64,000 nt of DNA, taken from Garcia nutans (lineage: Eukaryota; Streptophyta; Magnoliopsida; Malpighiales; Euphorbiaceae). The notes beneath the pieces were generated by a model. That model saw only the letters and a list, made by a program, of their open reading frames with translations, did not search any database and was not told the origin of the DNA. The translations under genes were made by a program, and so were the position numbers. Location: positions 57,947,001-58,011,000 of the forward strand of contig CANTUV010000033.1 in assembly GCA_947685225.1 (NCBI GenBank), written 5' to 3'. Shown here one piece after another: positions 1 to 12,403 of this stretch. The stretch's first letter is position 1, and every line of letters begins with the position of its first letter.

Positions 1-890
1 GCATATTCGCATATCATTTGATGACATACTCACATCTTCCTTCCACCCTTCAGCTTTGACTAACTCATCCTTGAACAACAATTGTTTTTCACCTTTTAAA
101 GTCCACCACCTAATCTTAGGACTATTGTTACTTCTTGGTCTACTAGTCAACCTCTTAAACTTGATATCCAAAACCACTAATCTATGTTAAATGGTCAAAG
201 TCTCACCCGGAATAACCTTACAATCCTTGCATCGAGTTCGATTGGCTTTTCTTGTGAGTATGAAGTCAATCTGACTTCTATTTTGTCCACTTTTAAAGGT
301 CAATAGATGTGATTTCCTTTTTATAAAATATGTGTTTGCTAGAATTAAACTATAGGCTAAAGCAAAATCAAAGATACTCTTACCTTCTTCATTTCTAATT
401 CCAAAACTATACCCTCCATGTACCTCCTTAAAACCTACTCCGTCTTTTCCTACATGTCCATTTAAGTCTCCTCCTATAAAAATGTTTTCATCATTTGGAA
501 TCCCTCGCATAAGTTCATCCATATCATCCCAAAAATTTTGCTTGCTTTCCCCATCCAATCCAACTTAAGGGGCATATGCACTAATTATGTTGATCGTCTC
601 ATTCTGGAGCACAAGTTTAATTGAAATAATACTATCGCTTACTTTTTTCACTGCTACAACCGTCTCCTTTAGGTTCAGATCCAAAATTATACCTACTTTG
701 TTTTTACTTCTATCTGTACTTGTATACCACACTTTATACCCAGTATTCTCAACTTCTTTACTTTTCCCTCCAACCTATTTAGTCTCTTGAACACAAGCAA
801 TACTAATTTTTCTTCTTTCCATAGATCAACAAGTTCTCTCAGTTTACTTGTAAGAGATACAATATTTCAAGTTCCTATTCTGATCTTACT
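1..890 (-). mobile_element. RTE-type LINE remnant, endonuclease region
   Basis: Read on the minus strand, this stretch encodes part of an exonuclease/endonuclease/phosphatase domain of a non-LTR retrotransposon. An INIISAYAP motif (near 600-570) is followed by GGDLNGHVG (near 475-450) and SQIDFIL (near 275-255), which are hallmarks of the apurinic-like endonuclease of plant LINEs. An in-frame stop near 567 separates the first motif from the 123-codon ORF at 558-187, so the copy is dead. The reverse-transcriptase part would lie to the left, outside the window. A related copy lies at 15.7-16.8 kb. The element sits just upstream of the Myb/SANT gene and may lie in one of its introns. Confidence 0.75.
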
Positions 891-1127
891 CCCTAATTGT
901 TTTTTCTTATGCTTCTTCTTATAAAATCTTTTACCATTATCTAAATTTGTATCTCTCGTATTACTCTTATTATTCGTATTTTGGACTAACTATTGACTTG
1001 CATGTTTTAGTAAATTGATACACAAGAAAGGTGGTAATTCATATTTCTTTCGTGACTTATTTTTGAAGGCTTTACATACTCTGTTACATGAGTTCTTTCA
1101 CATATAAGTAGGTTATCATTCATGCAG

Positions 1128-4100
1128 GTGAAGAGAAGGATGTTTGTTTCTCTGCTAGAAGTAATGGTCTTGGACCCTACTGGACGCCAGCTATGGATCG
1201 CTATCTCATTGATTTGCTGCAAGATCAGGCACTTAGAGGGAATAAAATTGGCTGTGAATTGACGACTGAGGCTTGGATTGAAATGATCAATTTGTTCAAT
1301 GAAAGATTTGGGTCACATCATGAAAAAGAAATTCTGAAGAATAGGTACAAACATTTGAGGAAGCAATACCATGACATAAACTTTATTCTGGAGCAGAATG
1401 GGTTTTCTTGGGATGAGAATCAGGAAATGGTAACTGCTGAAGATTATGTTTGGGACTCTTTTATTAAGGTGAATTTCAATTGAATTTCTTGTATAAAAAA
1501 TGTATTCAGTATTAGTCTGTCACTTACGTGCAATATAAGCAGGTGCATCCTGTTGCTCGATCATATACAAATAAGTCTGTGCCAAGCTATCACAAGCTCT
1601 GTGTTATATTTGGTGAAGAAAGCTCCAATGGAAGACATAGTTATAGGGCTCACAGTGTGGATCTGGACAATAAAGACCCAGCTTTTATGATTGGTATGTT
1701 TCTTTCTTCACTCTTGAAGTTTAGTATAAGATATTCTGTGGAGCATTCACAGATCATTGTCTTGCACCTGAGGTTGATGGGTAAACATAAGTGCCTGTTG
1801 TAACATGCTTGAATAAGGGCACAATGTAGGTTGCATGCGAGTTAGTAGATGCAAAAATGCATTATCTTCTTTTATATTATAATCTTTCATTTCCTCTGTT
1901 CCATAGCATTGACATATTGCAGAATATTCATTCCATATAAGTTGGGCTGTCTGAATATTTTTGGAATCCTGAATTTATGACACCCATTCCACTTGAATAT
2001 GTGATTTTTTTCCCTCTCCACTCCCTCCTCCTAATGCCTTAATATCTGTTCATGGGCCAGGCTTGGGTTTAAAAAATGTTTCCAAAGGCCTGGCCCAGCC
2101 ATCCTGCAATTTCATTCAAATTGAGGCCCATAGCCAGACTCACAAACAGGTGTCTATTATTTCTGAATTCTTGTAGAATTTCCTAGTTATTTGTGATTCT
2201 TTCTTTGGTTTGTTAGAGAATCTATTCCCTCTCCCTTCTTGGTTAGAATGATGCTATATTTTTCTTTGCTTGAATTTTTAAAAGTTCAATCATGATCTCA
2301 ATTTCAGCCGCACATTTTTCTCTGCTGTGGACAATTCGGTTTATATAACATAGTGTCAACATGAGTCCTGGGATCCTTGGTAAAGTTGAGAGTAATGGTA
2401 AAATCCTTGTGTTTTGTATTTGCAGGAGAGGATGTCCAATGCTATGAAAATGGTGATTGTTCAAAGGCTGATTGGACACCTCCAATGGACCGCTATTTTA
2501 TTGACCTTATGCTAGATCAAGTGAATAGAGGGAATAAGATTGATTATACTTTGGATAATCAAGCCTGGATAGATATGGCTGTGTTGTTCAGGGAAAATTT
2601 TGAATTAGAACTTGATAAAGATGTTTTGAAGGATTGTCATAAAAGTTTGGGAAAGTTGTTCAATGATATAAAATATCTACTTAGCCAGAGAGGATTTAGT
2701 TGGAATGAAATGCAGCAGTTGGTCACAGCATCTGATGATGTTTGGAATACCTATATTAAGGTGCTTTTCTTGTTTTTGATTTTATACATGTCATTTCCTA
2801 TTACAAGTGGCTAACTTCTGGTCTAATGTAGGAAAACCCAGATTTCAGATTATATAGGACTGAACGCAAACCAAATTTTAATGACCTGTATTTGATTTAT
2901 GAAAATTCAAATTCAGACGGAGGGGGTGATCAATCAGGTCCAGGTATTGGTTGTTATGGTGACTGCAAGTTTTTTTTTTCCCAGTTCATCAGCAGTTTGC
3001 ATGAATTCCTTTATTCTTTATTCTTTTCATTATTTATTTCAATACACTTTTTTTGATTTTCTTGTGAGGTTATTATCAGTACTGAACGAGTGTTACATAT
3101 GGAATTATGTATGATTGGAATGCGTGTTATCATGCATCAAGTGCATGGATTGGTCATTTTATAACACTTTTCAAATTGCACTTTCTTCTGAAATTTGTTC
3201 AAGGAGCCAAAATTAACAATAATTACTGCTGGAGAATTGATTGGACTCCGCCGATGGACCGATTTTTAATTGACCTTATGCTAGAGCATGCTCGTCAAGG
3301 AAGTATGGTTAATCTAAGATTTAATAAGCTAGCATGGGATGATATGGTTGCCAAGTTTACTGCTGAATTTGGATCCCAGCATGACAAAGATGTCCTAAAG
3401 AGTCGTTCTATGATTTTGAGGAAGCAATTCAGTGATATGAAAAATTTACTTGATCAGAAAGGATTTGCTTGGGATGAACTAAGACAAATGATAATTGCCA
3501 AGGATGATATCTGGAGTTTTTATGTGAAGGTGCTTTTCTGATGATTGAATGATTTGGTGAATGAGAATCTTCCAAATTCCTTATAGCTTACATCTGTTTA
3601 GTGCAGGAATACCCAGATGCCCAGTCATACCGCAATATAACTCTGCCAAATTATAATGATTTATTCTTAATATTTGGAGACACAAACAACCATGGAAGAC
3701 TCGATTATTCAAGTCACTTGATGGCTGATGACTATGTCTTGGGACTAAGTGCTGGTGTGTCTTTTCCCTCCTTTCCTTTCTCCCTTTCCCCCTCAAGACA
3801 GATGCTCATACGCAGACATCACTGTCCTTCAAATTAGCACAATAGAATATTTATGGGTACAAGCAACATTATGGCCCAAGGCCATGTAAGAACATGTGCT
3901 TTATTGCAAGTTTAACAAGTATGCTGTTGACAGGGCAACTAATCTGTTTTATTTGGATACTGTCTAGAGCAAGATTAATTACCTTGTTAAATGCCCCCAA
4001 GTAATTTCTCTCCTACTCATTTTTAAATTGAATTCACAGGTGAGGAGAATGTACCATCCCCTGTTGGTTATGACGACCCTCTACAGAGAAATTGGACAAA

Positions 4101-5141
4101 GTCGATGGAAGTCTACTTTATTGAACTCCTGTTAGAGCAGGTGCTTAAAGGGAATAAGATTGGTCAGACATTAAATGAGCAAGCATGGTCCTGGATAATT
4201 TACTCATTCAATGAAAAATTTGGCCTTCTATGTGACAAAGATGATGTGGAAAGCTGGTATCATAGCTTGATGGAAGAGTATAACATCATCACAGATCTTC
4301 TTAATCAGCATGGTTTTGCTTGGGATGAAATTGAGCAAACAGTAATAGCTGATGATGTTGATTGGCAATCATATCTAAAGGTGTGTTTTTTTCTCCAAGT
4401 TAACTGGGTAAGACGATTATCCCCATTACTCAAAACCACCCCCCCAACCCCCCCAACCCACCCCTCGGGCATCGTATTGGGCCTCTTTATCTTTCGACCA
4501 TTAAACTATGAAGAATTTCCCCATTTTGTAAACAGATTACGAGTAGAATAATCTGTAACTTGTCATTCAAATGCAACATTTTTAGTCGCTTTTTTTATAG
4601 TGAAACTTATCTGCAGGAACATCCAGGTGCAATCAAGTACAGAAATAGAATCTTAAGTAGTTATAATGATCTTTGTGTGATCTATGGTATTGAAGTACCT
4701 GTTGGAAGATCAAGTAATTCAGGTGAAAAAATGGAGATTGATAACAGTACCCTAGACATGGAGCTTAATGGCATTTATGGAGATGCACTATATCCAACTG
4801 GAGAATTTGAAGCATCTGATCATAGAAAAAAACGGAAACCCATAAATTCATCAACCCCAGTGGCTTTTAGGAAAGTCCAAAAACAGAAGATGGAGGATCA
4901 GGAAGCACTTAGTTGGAAGTCTCGAATAGCCAAAACAGTGGTTAGCGAGTACGAAAAAGAACATGCGTCAATTGAAGTCATTGTTAATGCTCTTCAAGCT
5001 ATACCAGATATGGACGATGAGCTCTTCTTGGAAGCCTGTCCACTTTTAGAAAATGAGAAAAATGCTAAGGTATTTGTGGGAATGGATGTAAATCAGCGGA
5101 GAAAATGGTTATATAGAAAGCTCCATAGAGCATTTACCTAA
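1128..5141 (+). CDS. Four-repeat Myb/SANT-like DNA-binding protein (At2g24960/LIMYB family), 5' partial
   Basis: Eight exons are supported by reading frame and splice sites: 1128-1468, 1543-1693, 2426-2760, 2832-2943, 3204-3529, 3607-3754, 4040-4380 and 4617-5141, giving 758 visible residues. Two-exon modules are repeated four times. The first exon of each encodes a Myb/SANT-like domain (W/MDRYxIDLxLxQ, then FNExFG, then FxWDExxQxVxAxDDxW) and the second a short E/VxPxxxxYRN…YxDLxxIFG tail. Every intron between modules is phase 1 and every intron inside a module is phase 0, a clear sign of module duplication. The C-terminus adds a basic segment (RKKRKP) and a helical domain. Proteins of this family are nuclear; LIMYB binds ribosomal protein L10 and represses translation genes, but that role is not proven for this member. 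The first visible exon begins at an AG acceptor (1126-1127), so the true start is upstream, probably beyond the LINE at 1-890. Confidence 0.85.
2040..2200. repeat. Small repeat-like insertion in an intron of the Myb/SANT gene
   Basis: The intron 1694-2425 carries a stretch rich in GGCCC/GGGCC-type words (GGGCCAGGC, GGCCTGGCCCAGCC, GAGGCCCATAGCC) that stands out against the AT-rich intron. Such words are common in degenerate plant transposon ends. No clear terminal repeats or target duplication were found, so the class is not assigned. Confidence 0.3.
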
Positions 5142-5652
5142 CTTTGCTGGAATGATGTTTTGATCATTGTAAAGTTCAAAATTTTGTATGTAAAATTAAG
5201 TCAAAGACCAATACGAGGCAGTTTTTTTTTCACACTTTCTTCTTCTTCTTCTTCCATGTGAGTGACAGAATGCAGAAGAATCCCTGGATCCAGCTTTTTT
5301 CCAGCATTGGGTATTGGCTATCTTTCCTTTCTAATTCGTCAAGTCACCGGTGTTGGCAAGTAGGTAACTTGTTCTATGAAATGTTTCAGTGAAGATATTT
5401 GATAAGAAATGACAATTTAAAGGGCCAAAACAGGGCAGTGTCAGCTTACTTTCTCAACGCCAAATGGTTGCTTTCTTTATTTTTTTTTATTTTTTTTTTA
5501 ATTTTTGAGAAATAAACTGTTGAAAACAACTTTCATTTTTGGGTAAACGCGTCAAAATATATAAATAGAACATCCTGCGATGGCATGATCTAATCCAATA
5601 GAACAAATAATTCTCGATTGTAGAAAAAAGACAAACTTTTCTGTGAAATGGC
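5142..5652. other. Intergenic region with CCX promoter
   Basis: This is the space between the Myb/SANT stop and the CCX start. It holds a CTT microsatellite near 5238-5254 and T-rich runs near 5478-5505. A TATA-like ATATATAAAT lies at about 5558-5567, some 90 bases before the ATG at 5653, and is the best core-promoter candidate. No other gene is visible. Confidence 0.5.
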
Positions 5653-8348
5653 ATGGCCTTCGCCTTCCCTCTCCCACCCTCATTCTTAAACTCCATTTCT
5701 GCACTCTCTCTGATCCTATTTTCTACTATTCTTTTCTCTAAATTCCCATTTTACTCCTCTATATCCCCTTCAATTCCTCACATCTCTCCTCTCCTCAACC
5801 CCGAACCAGATTTCCCCCCTTTCTTGCTCTTCTCTTCCCCCCACGAATGGCTTCCTCAGCTATCTTTCGCTCCACTTTTGCCTCTTCAAGGGAAATCTTC
5901 TCCTCTCGTTTTCTTCGCTTTATTTGTTCATTTTCCTTCACTTTTATATTCTCATCAAAACAGCCCAATCCTACTTTTCTATTGTCACCACCAAGCTCAC
6001 CAATCACTTAAACCTTTCTCCAAGCATGGGCGGAGTGACCCTTTTGGCATTAGGCAATGGAGCACCCGCTGTTTTTGCGTCTCTAGCTGCGGTTCGGTCT
6101 GGGCAGTACAGAACTGGGTTTGGGGCTATACTGTCTGCTGGTACTTTTGTTTCTGTATTTGTGGTTGGATTCGTGGCGATATATGCGGCACCATTCAATG
6201 TGGATCCTGTGTGTTTTGTGAGAGATGTGGCGTTTTATCTGGTGGCAGCTTTGTTTTTATTCCATATGTATTTAAGTGGGGAGATTACCTTTTGGCAAAC
6301 TGTTGGATTTGTTGGGTTCTACATGTTTTTTGTTGGGTTTGTGTTTTGGATGGATTTGGGAATTCGTGGTGTTCATAGAAGGGATGGAGAAGGAATGGAT
6401 TGTGAAAGAGGCGGAGCAGAGGAGATGGGCAGTTTGGAGGATGGAAAGAAGGATTTTGGGTGTTTTGGAAGGGCGTACGGAAAGGTAATGGTTGTGTTTT
6501 TCTCGTAAAGTAATGTAGTATTTTGGTTAATTTGGCGACTTCACTTGAATGGAAATATTCTAGATAGTTGTGATGCTGTTTTTGTTCTTCTGATTTCTGA
6601 GTTTTGTGGTCAGCTATGATAGGTGAGAATGAGATTAGTTTCAGTTTGTGAAGCGGTTTATGTGAAATAGGATCATATCTATTTTCTCTTCTGATAAATG
6701 GGATTGCATCATATCAAATTCGGGCAAAACTTGTTATGCGTAAATGTAGTGCTTTCTCCTCAGTTTTTATTAGGAATTATGTTTATAGATGTTTTAATCT
6801 GGCAACTCTATGCTGAGTATCAATTTGTAAGTTGTAACCTTTTTTCCCTTGTGTGTAATCTCTGCTTGTTTCTTCAGATGTTCAAATGCAATCCTAATAT
6901 TGCACTTGGCTTTAGCAATTGTGGTTAAATTAAGTCGCTATGTTTTACATAATATATGTTAGGAACACTTTTTTTTCTTTTTGGGTGTCTGATTACTGTA
7001 TTTGAATTGCTGCTGACAGTATCGATATTCCTGGATTTCCTGATATGTTGTTCTTTGGGTTTTCTGAACCTATTGTTTTTTTTAATCACTATAGGTGCTA
7101 GATTTTACTTTAAGATGAATGCTGCCATGAAAGCGATGTAGGAGTGACTAATTCATGGGGCATTCAAACACTTCTCTAAAATCATCCCTGTTTGAGGGTT
7201 GATTTGGAGTTTTGCGGTTTATCTTTACTCAATAACCCAAAAACAAAGTATATATTGGTTTCCATTATGCTGCTAAGTGGGCAAAGTTTTATGTTTCTCC
7301 TCTGGATTTTTCATAGTATTCTTTACCATCAACCTATTGTATGTCTATGTTGTATGGATTTTTTATATAGATTTTTTGCTTCATTTTCATCCCTTAATAA
7401 TCTTTTTGGCACAAGAAATAGAAATCTTTATGATAGTATAAAGCTTCATGATAGATTATCACTGAATTTTTTGGCGTTCGGAATGAACTTGTATTTAAAT
7501 TATGTTTAGCTCCGTTTATTTCTGTGGGAGTAAATGTAAGAAACTTCCTGTCTAATTTTTCATTTTGCAATGTACTCTTGTAGATCTCAAACGTGTGGGT
7601 GCTACCAATCTCATTTGTTCTAAAGCTCACAATTCCGCAATCTGCACCTTCAGAGTGGAACAGGTTCTACGTATCTGCCAATATCGTTCTCTGCCCTCTA
7701 GCACTTTTATATACCTGCAATTCGTTTATTCCATTAGATCATCGCATCTCATTCCTCCTTTCAAACACCCATGTCCCACTGTGGTTCATAGTACTCCTGG
7801 CAAGCTCTTCTCTTGCACTTCTTCATTTCACTCTGGAAAAGGAGGCTCCAAAGACTGAGCAAATACCTGTAGTGCTTGTTGCATTTTTAATGAGTGTCTT
7901 TTGGATATCTAGTACTGCTGGAGAACTGCTCAACTGCTGGGAAGCACTTGGGATACTTCTTGAAGTGCATCCTTCACTCCTTGGGCTTACAGTACTTGCT
8001 TGGGGAAACTCAGTGGGTGATCTTGTGGCTGATGTTGCCGTTGCCAGAGCAGGCCAACCAGCAATGGCAATGGCTGGGTGCTTTGCTGGACCAATGTTTA
8101 ACATGCTTGTTGGACTTGGAACGGCTTTGGTGATGCAAACAGCTGACATTTATCCACAAACTTATGAACTTCATTTACACACTGGTATTGTCATTGCATT
8201 TGTGTTCTTGCTTTCAAGTCTCATGGGATCTCCGCTAGTTATGACTTGGTCCAGATTTCGAGTGCCTAGATTCTGGGGATTTTGTCTTGTTGGCCTTTAT
8301 GTATTTTTCATGGTAGTTAGCCTAGTCATTGCCAAGTTTTCTGGATGA
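5653..8348 (+). CDS. CCX: Cation/calcium exchanger (CCX4/5-like), frameshifted and with mutated ion-binding motif
   Basis: CCX proteins are membrane cation antiporters of the Ca2+/cation superfamily with two alpha-repeats. Exon 2 (7584-8348) is clean and encodes the second half, with LAWGNSVGDLVADVA (alpha-2) and several membrane segments, ending in TGA at 8346-8348. Exon 1 ends at 6484 (AAG then GTAATG). It encodes LIKTAQSYFSIVTTKLTNHL, then alpha-1 reading GNGAPAVFAS where the family has GNGAPD, so the acidic residue (codon 6068-6070, GCT) is replaced by Ala. The first ATG (5653) opens a different frame (MAFAFPLPPSFLNS…PEPDFPP). The conserved SCSSLPPTNGFLSYLSLHFC stretch continues one base out of phase after a run of six C at 5814-5819. 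No ATG exists in the downstream frame between the TGA at 5711 and 6026. The exchanger is therefore broken as written, either in the genome or through an indel error in the C run. The Asp-to-Ala change is independent of that. Confidence 0.85.
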
Positions 8349-9999
8349 TTTATTCAATCCATAAAGTCAACTTGTTCAATTAATTGCTAAATTATTTATG
8401 CCCAATTAATTATAGGAAATCTTCACAGCTATATGTTAGGGCTGATGGGGTGTATACACATTGATGCCAGAGGATATTAATCACAAGGATGATGGAGTTT
8501 TTTGTCTGTAATCTGAAGAAGAGTGGTTTTTATCTAGCATGATTAATGTGACACTAGATAAGAGTAGATATGTGAAATTTAAAGGCAAATTACCATGATC
8601 ACAAATCTCTGATCACAAATAGTTCTTGATGAAGTCTGAAAAATCAAATCAGAACAAGGTAACAGAATGATATGCACAACTACAAAGAGCAGAGCATTTT
8701 CAAATGAATCATCTCAATAAATTACCAGTAAATAATAACTTTGGAATTACTGGAAATTACTTTGGAAATAATAACTTTGGAATTATCTCCTGGCCTTTCT
8801 TCATGGCGTCCTGAAGCTATGGACGATTGATGGCTAACAATGAACTGTAATGTGAAGTTCAGCAATGGTGGTATATTGTCTTTCTTGATTTGAGCTTTGC
8901 AGTTCCAGCAAATAATATTGTTAAAAATCAATTTTTTTTTTGTTAAAATCTCTGCTAGGATTTTTTTTTCAACACTGCTAGGAAAGTTGAGGTGATACTT
9001 TTTCAACTCGTAACTGTGTTCTTTGATACTCGGATCAGAACTCTGTAATTATGATAATTGCTACTTAATACACCAATTATCAATTAATGCAATTACATCG
9101 AATTACTTGAAAATTGCTACTTTATTTCCTTTCAACAAGAAAATAGCATCTTGATTTTCTTTACTCTTTTTTTTTTGAAATAGTAAATTAAAATAAGTGT
9201 GTGCATGCTATGCTAGGATGAATATATTTCCTAGCCAAAGAGAATATAGTGTGGAGGGACCTAAATTAACTATGACTTTATATCTAATTGCTCCAAGTTA
9301 AAAAAAAAAAGAGTATTTATATATTTAATCTCAATTAATTTAGAACTAAGACTTTACTAAATTAAATAGAGTATAATATTAAAAAATAATTTTTTTATTA
9401 TATAATTATTAGTTATATTTTAATAAAGTTATATATATATTATGTATTTTAAAATTATATAATTTTATTTATACTTTATATATGATTTATTAATAAAAAA
9501 TTAAAAAAAATAATTCTTTATTTCTATGAACTATATTTAAAAAAAATTTTAAAAATATATTTTATTAACTTATTTAATTAAATTTATTATTTACGTATCA
9601 AAATATTATTCAAGATAATTTCAAATTTTCCTGAATAATAAATCAGAATAGAATCTTCCTCTTTTTCTAATTTAAATATTAAAAAAAATTATTTTATTTA
9701 TTTAACATTGGACGCTGGTTTGAAGTTCAAAAAAATTGAACTCAATAACTGACTCCGACATTTTATTTCATTAAATTTTGTAAAAAGAAACCATAAACGA
9801 GGGCAAAAAAGTAAAAAAAGAAGAAGTCTGTATTCTGACAAAATGTTAAACGAGTCAGAATCGAAGGCAACAACACTACCCTATCAGCTTTTTGTTTCGA
9901 AGCTTTTTTTTTTCCATATATATATAATTATTTAATTATTTTAGGTTACTTCATAATATTTAATGATGTTCTTATTATAAAAACAACAGTTATCTAAAT
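8349..9999. other. AT-rich intergenic region between CCX and NF-YC
   Basis: I see no gene here. A short direct repeat of an ATAATAACTTTGGAATTA-like unit lies at about 8730-8786. From about 9170 to 9960 the sequence is almost pure A/T, with poly-A and poly-T runs, and probably holds the NF-YC promoter. An ATATATATAA stretch near 9918-9927 could act as a TATA element. Confidence 0.4.
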
Positions 10000-11382
10000 T
10001 GCCGAAAACCTCTGACTCTGTTGATTCTTTCAAAAACCCTAAAATTTTTTATCAGAATCGGATCTTTATTGTATGGATTAAGATTCCCTTTATTTCTTAC
10101 CCTAATTGTTCTTACTTAAACTTTTACCTTTTTTTTTGTCCTTTGTTTCCCTTTTTTTTTCAGGGTCTTCAATCTTGGAAGCAGAAGCAGAAGCTGAGCT
10201 CTTTACCCAGAAAGGTATCACCTTTATACATTTTTTGTACATGTATTTATTTTTTTCTAATCATAATCATTCATGTGCAATCAATTGGTATTATTCCGAA
10301 TCATAGATTTTCTGGGTTTTTTTTTTTTTTTAGTATTTTGAGTCTTTTTCTTTCTTAATTGGGAAGAAAAAGAGGTAATTAGCACGATCGGTTATGTTGT
10401 TTTTTATTTTTAATTTCTGCTTAAATTACTATATCAGTGGAGACTGCTATGATCTTCATAAACAAGTAGCCTCCACTCACATGGTTGTTTTAATTTTTCA
10501 ATTTGCATTACCTTATAGGAACCTGAACTTGTAAGTAAAGGTTTTTGTCATTAGTATTGTTTATTCGGGGGTGGGGGATTGGTGGTTGAGGCGAGAATGG
10601 GAGTGGGAGTGAGGATATCACCCCTGTGTATAATCCAAAATTGCCTTTATTTTCACTTATCTGCTAGACTTTTGCACAAACACAGAGGTCAGAGGAGGGT
10701 GAAATTTAAGTATATCACTTAAGAAACATGGGAGATGGACAGGGTCTTTTGACGAATAGATCTTTGTTTGGTTCAATGATAACAGAAGTTAGTTGAAACC
10801 CAAATGTATGTTGGGTCATTGTGAAGTTATATTTGGTACAATTCCTATGTTAGAATTCCCTTTTTTATCCGGATATGTAATTCAGTTAGTTTCTGAAGAC
10901 ATGTTGATCTACTTGCAAATTTTTTCCAATTTAACTGTGCTACTCAGTATTTACTCAAATGGGCATGTCTTCTCTTGGCAGCCAGTTTGTTGATGTTGGG
11001 ATACTTTCTTACTAGGATAAGAGAAAGTGGCTGTCTATGCCCTATCTCTGATAATGCTGTAGTTATGTGTTTTAAGCATCCTGCGTGTCATTTTTTGGCT
11101 CTGAATATGGAAAAATGATGAATTATTTTTCTTTTATATTTATTATATGATCTTTAAACCCAACTTCTGATTGCTTTCTGTTATAGTTAGTTTAAAGGTG
11201 TAAAGTCGGAGTTCAACTGCAATCTTAATTGCTTTAACACAAGTTCCATTCATGAATTTCTTTAGCATCCAGTGTTATATATGCTGCAAAATGTGCCTAA
11301 TTCAGTTTTTCATATTTCCTTTTTTCTTTGGGCTAAAAGCAGAGGCAGCAGATTTTGTGTCATTGAATTTAGCTGTATCAGA
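10000..11382 (+). promoter_or_regulatory. Probable NF-YC 5'UTR with leader intron(s)
   Basis: The stretch from about 10000 has features of an untranslated leader: a CT-rich start, a T-rich acceptor TTTTTTTTCAG near 10162, then an exon-like segment ending at AGAAAG|GTATCACC near 10214. A second acceptor candidate, AAAAGCAG, lies near 11341, about 40 bases before the ATG. A leader intron is common in plant NF-YC genes. The transcription start cannot be fixed from sequence alone, and the ORFs inside are short and not conserved. Confidence 0.45.
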
Positions 11383-12156
11383 ATGGATCAGCCAGGCCAT
11401 GGACAGCCCCCTGCTATAGGGGTAGGGAGTACAGGTCAAATGCCATATGGCACAAACCCTTATCAGCTAAATCAAATTTCTTCTGCTCAAAATCCAGAAT
11501 CAGTTGGGGCCATCCACTCCACTGGTCAGCCAGCAGGAACTCAGCTTGCACAACATCAACTTGCCTATCAGCAAATCCAGCATCAGCAGGAGCAGCAACT
11601 GCAGCAACAACTTCAGTCTTTTTGGACAAACCAATATCAAGAAGTGGACAAAGTTACTGACTTCAAGAATCACAGCCTTCCCCTAGCAAGGATCAAGAAG
11701 ATCATGAAGGCTGATGAAGATGTAAGGATGATATCAGCTGAAGCACCAGTAGTGTTTGCCAGGGCATGTGAAATGTTCATATTAGAACTGACCTTGCGAT
11801 CTTGGAATCACACAGAGGAGAATAAAAGGAGGACATTACAAAAGAATGACATTGCAGCTGCCATCACTAGGACCGATATATTTGATTTCTTAGTTGATAT
11901 TGTGCCAAGGGAGGATCTGAAAGATGAAGTATTAGCATCAATATCAAGAGGAACAATGCCTGTTGGGGGGCCTGCTGATGCACTCCCTTATGGTTATATG
12001 CCATCGCAGCATGCAGCTCAAGTTGGAACTGGAATGATAATGGGTAAACCTGTCATGGATCCTGCTATGTTTGCCCAGCAGTCTCATGCCTACATGGCAC
12101 AACAGATGTGGCCACAGCAGGGATCAGAACAACAACAATCACCCTCAGATCATTAG
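11383..12156 (+). CDS. NF-YC: Nuclear transcription factor Y subunit C (NF-YC9/NF-YC3-like)
   Basis: This is an intronless coding exon of 257 residues starting MDQPGHGQPP. NF-YC pairs with NF-YB through histone folds, and the dimer recruits NF-YA or CONSTANS-type proteins to CCAAT boxes; it acts in the nucleus in flowering, ABA and light responses. The histone-fold core spans about residues 96-175: HSLPLARIKKIMKADEDV, ISAEAPVVFARACEMFI, then RTLQKNDIAAAITRTDIFDF and LVDIVPR. The N-terminus has a glutamine-rich tract (about 59-84) and the C-terminus is also Gln-rich and ends QQSPSDH. Length and composition fit the NF-YC1/3/4/9 clade. I chose the ATG at 11383 over upstream in-frame codons because the text before it lacks family similarity and contains a splice acceptor. 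The gene looks intact. Confidence 0.93.
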   Translation: MDQPGHGQPPAIGVGSTGQMPYGTNPYQLNQISSAQNPESVGAIHSTGQPAGTQLAQHQLAYQQIQHQQEQQLQQQLQSFWTNQYQEVDKVTDFKNHSLPLARIKKIMKADEDVRMISAEAPVVFARACEMFILELTLRSWNHTEENKRRTLQKNDIAAAITRTDIFDFLVDIVPREDLKDEVLASISRGTMPVGGPADALPYGYMPSQHAAQVGTGMIMGKPVMDPAMFAQQSHAYMAQQMWPQQGSEQQQSPSDH

Positions 12157-12403
12157 TGACTGTACATGGAAGTTGAGAAAGTGTAAGTTCTTGTTTAACT
12201 TGTCCAACACTACAGCATGGAATTTGTGTTTCAAAGCAGAAAGCTATTATGATTATACAAGCATGTGGTAGAGAACTGCTGTGGTGCAGTTGATAGCAGC
12301 AATGGTTCCTTGTCTCTCTCATCTCAGATTTTAGTGTCCTTAATAAATTCTTGCAATGCTTCCAATGATGATTTTATTTTCTGATGAAACTAGTAGTGGC
12401 GGA

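Noticed and set aside
5653..6378. A continuous 241-residue protein in the first CCX frame
   Set aside because: Past about 5815 the frame becomes Cys/Trp-rich nonsense, while the neighbouring frame carries the conserved exchanger motifs.
7823..8149. Minus-strand 108-codon ORF opposite CCX exon 2
   Set aside because: Antisense shadow of the conserved alpha-2 region.
11414..11629. Minus-strand ORF inside NF-YC
   Set aside because: Shadow of the glutamine-rich plus-strand coding region.
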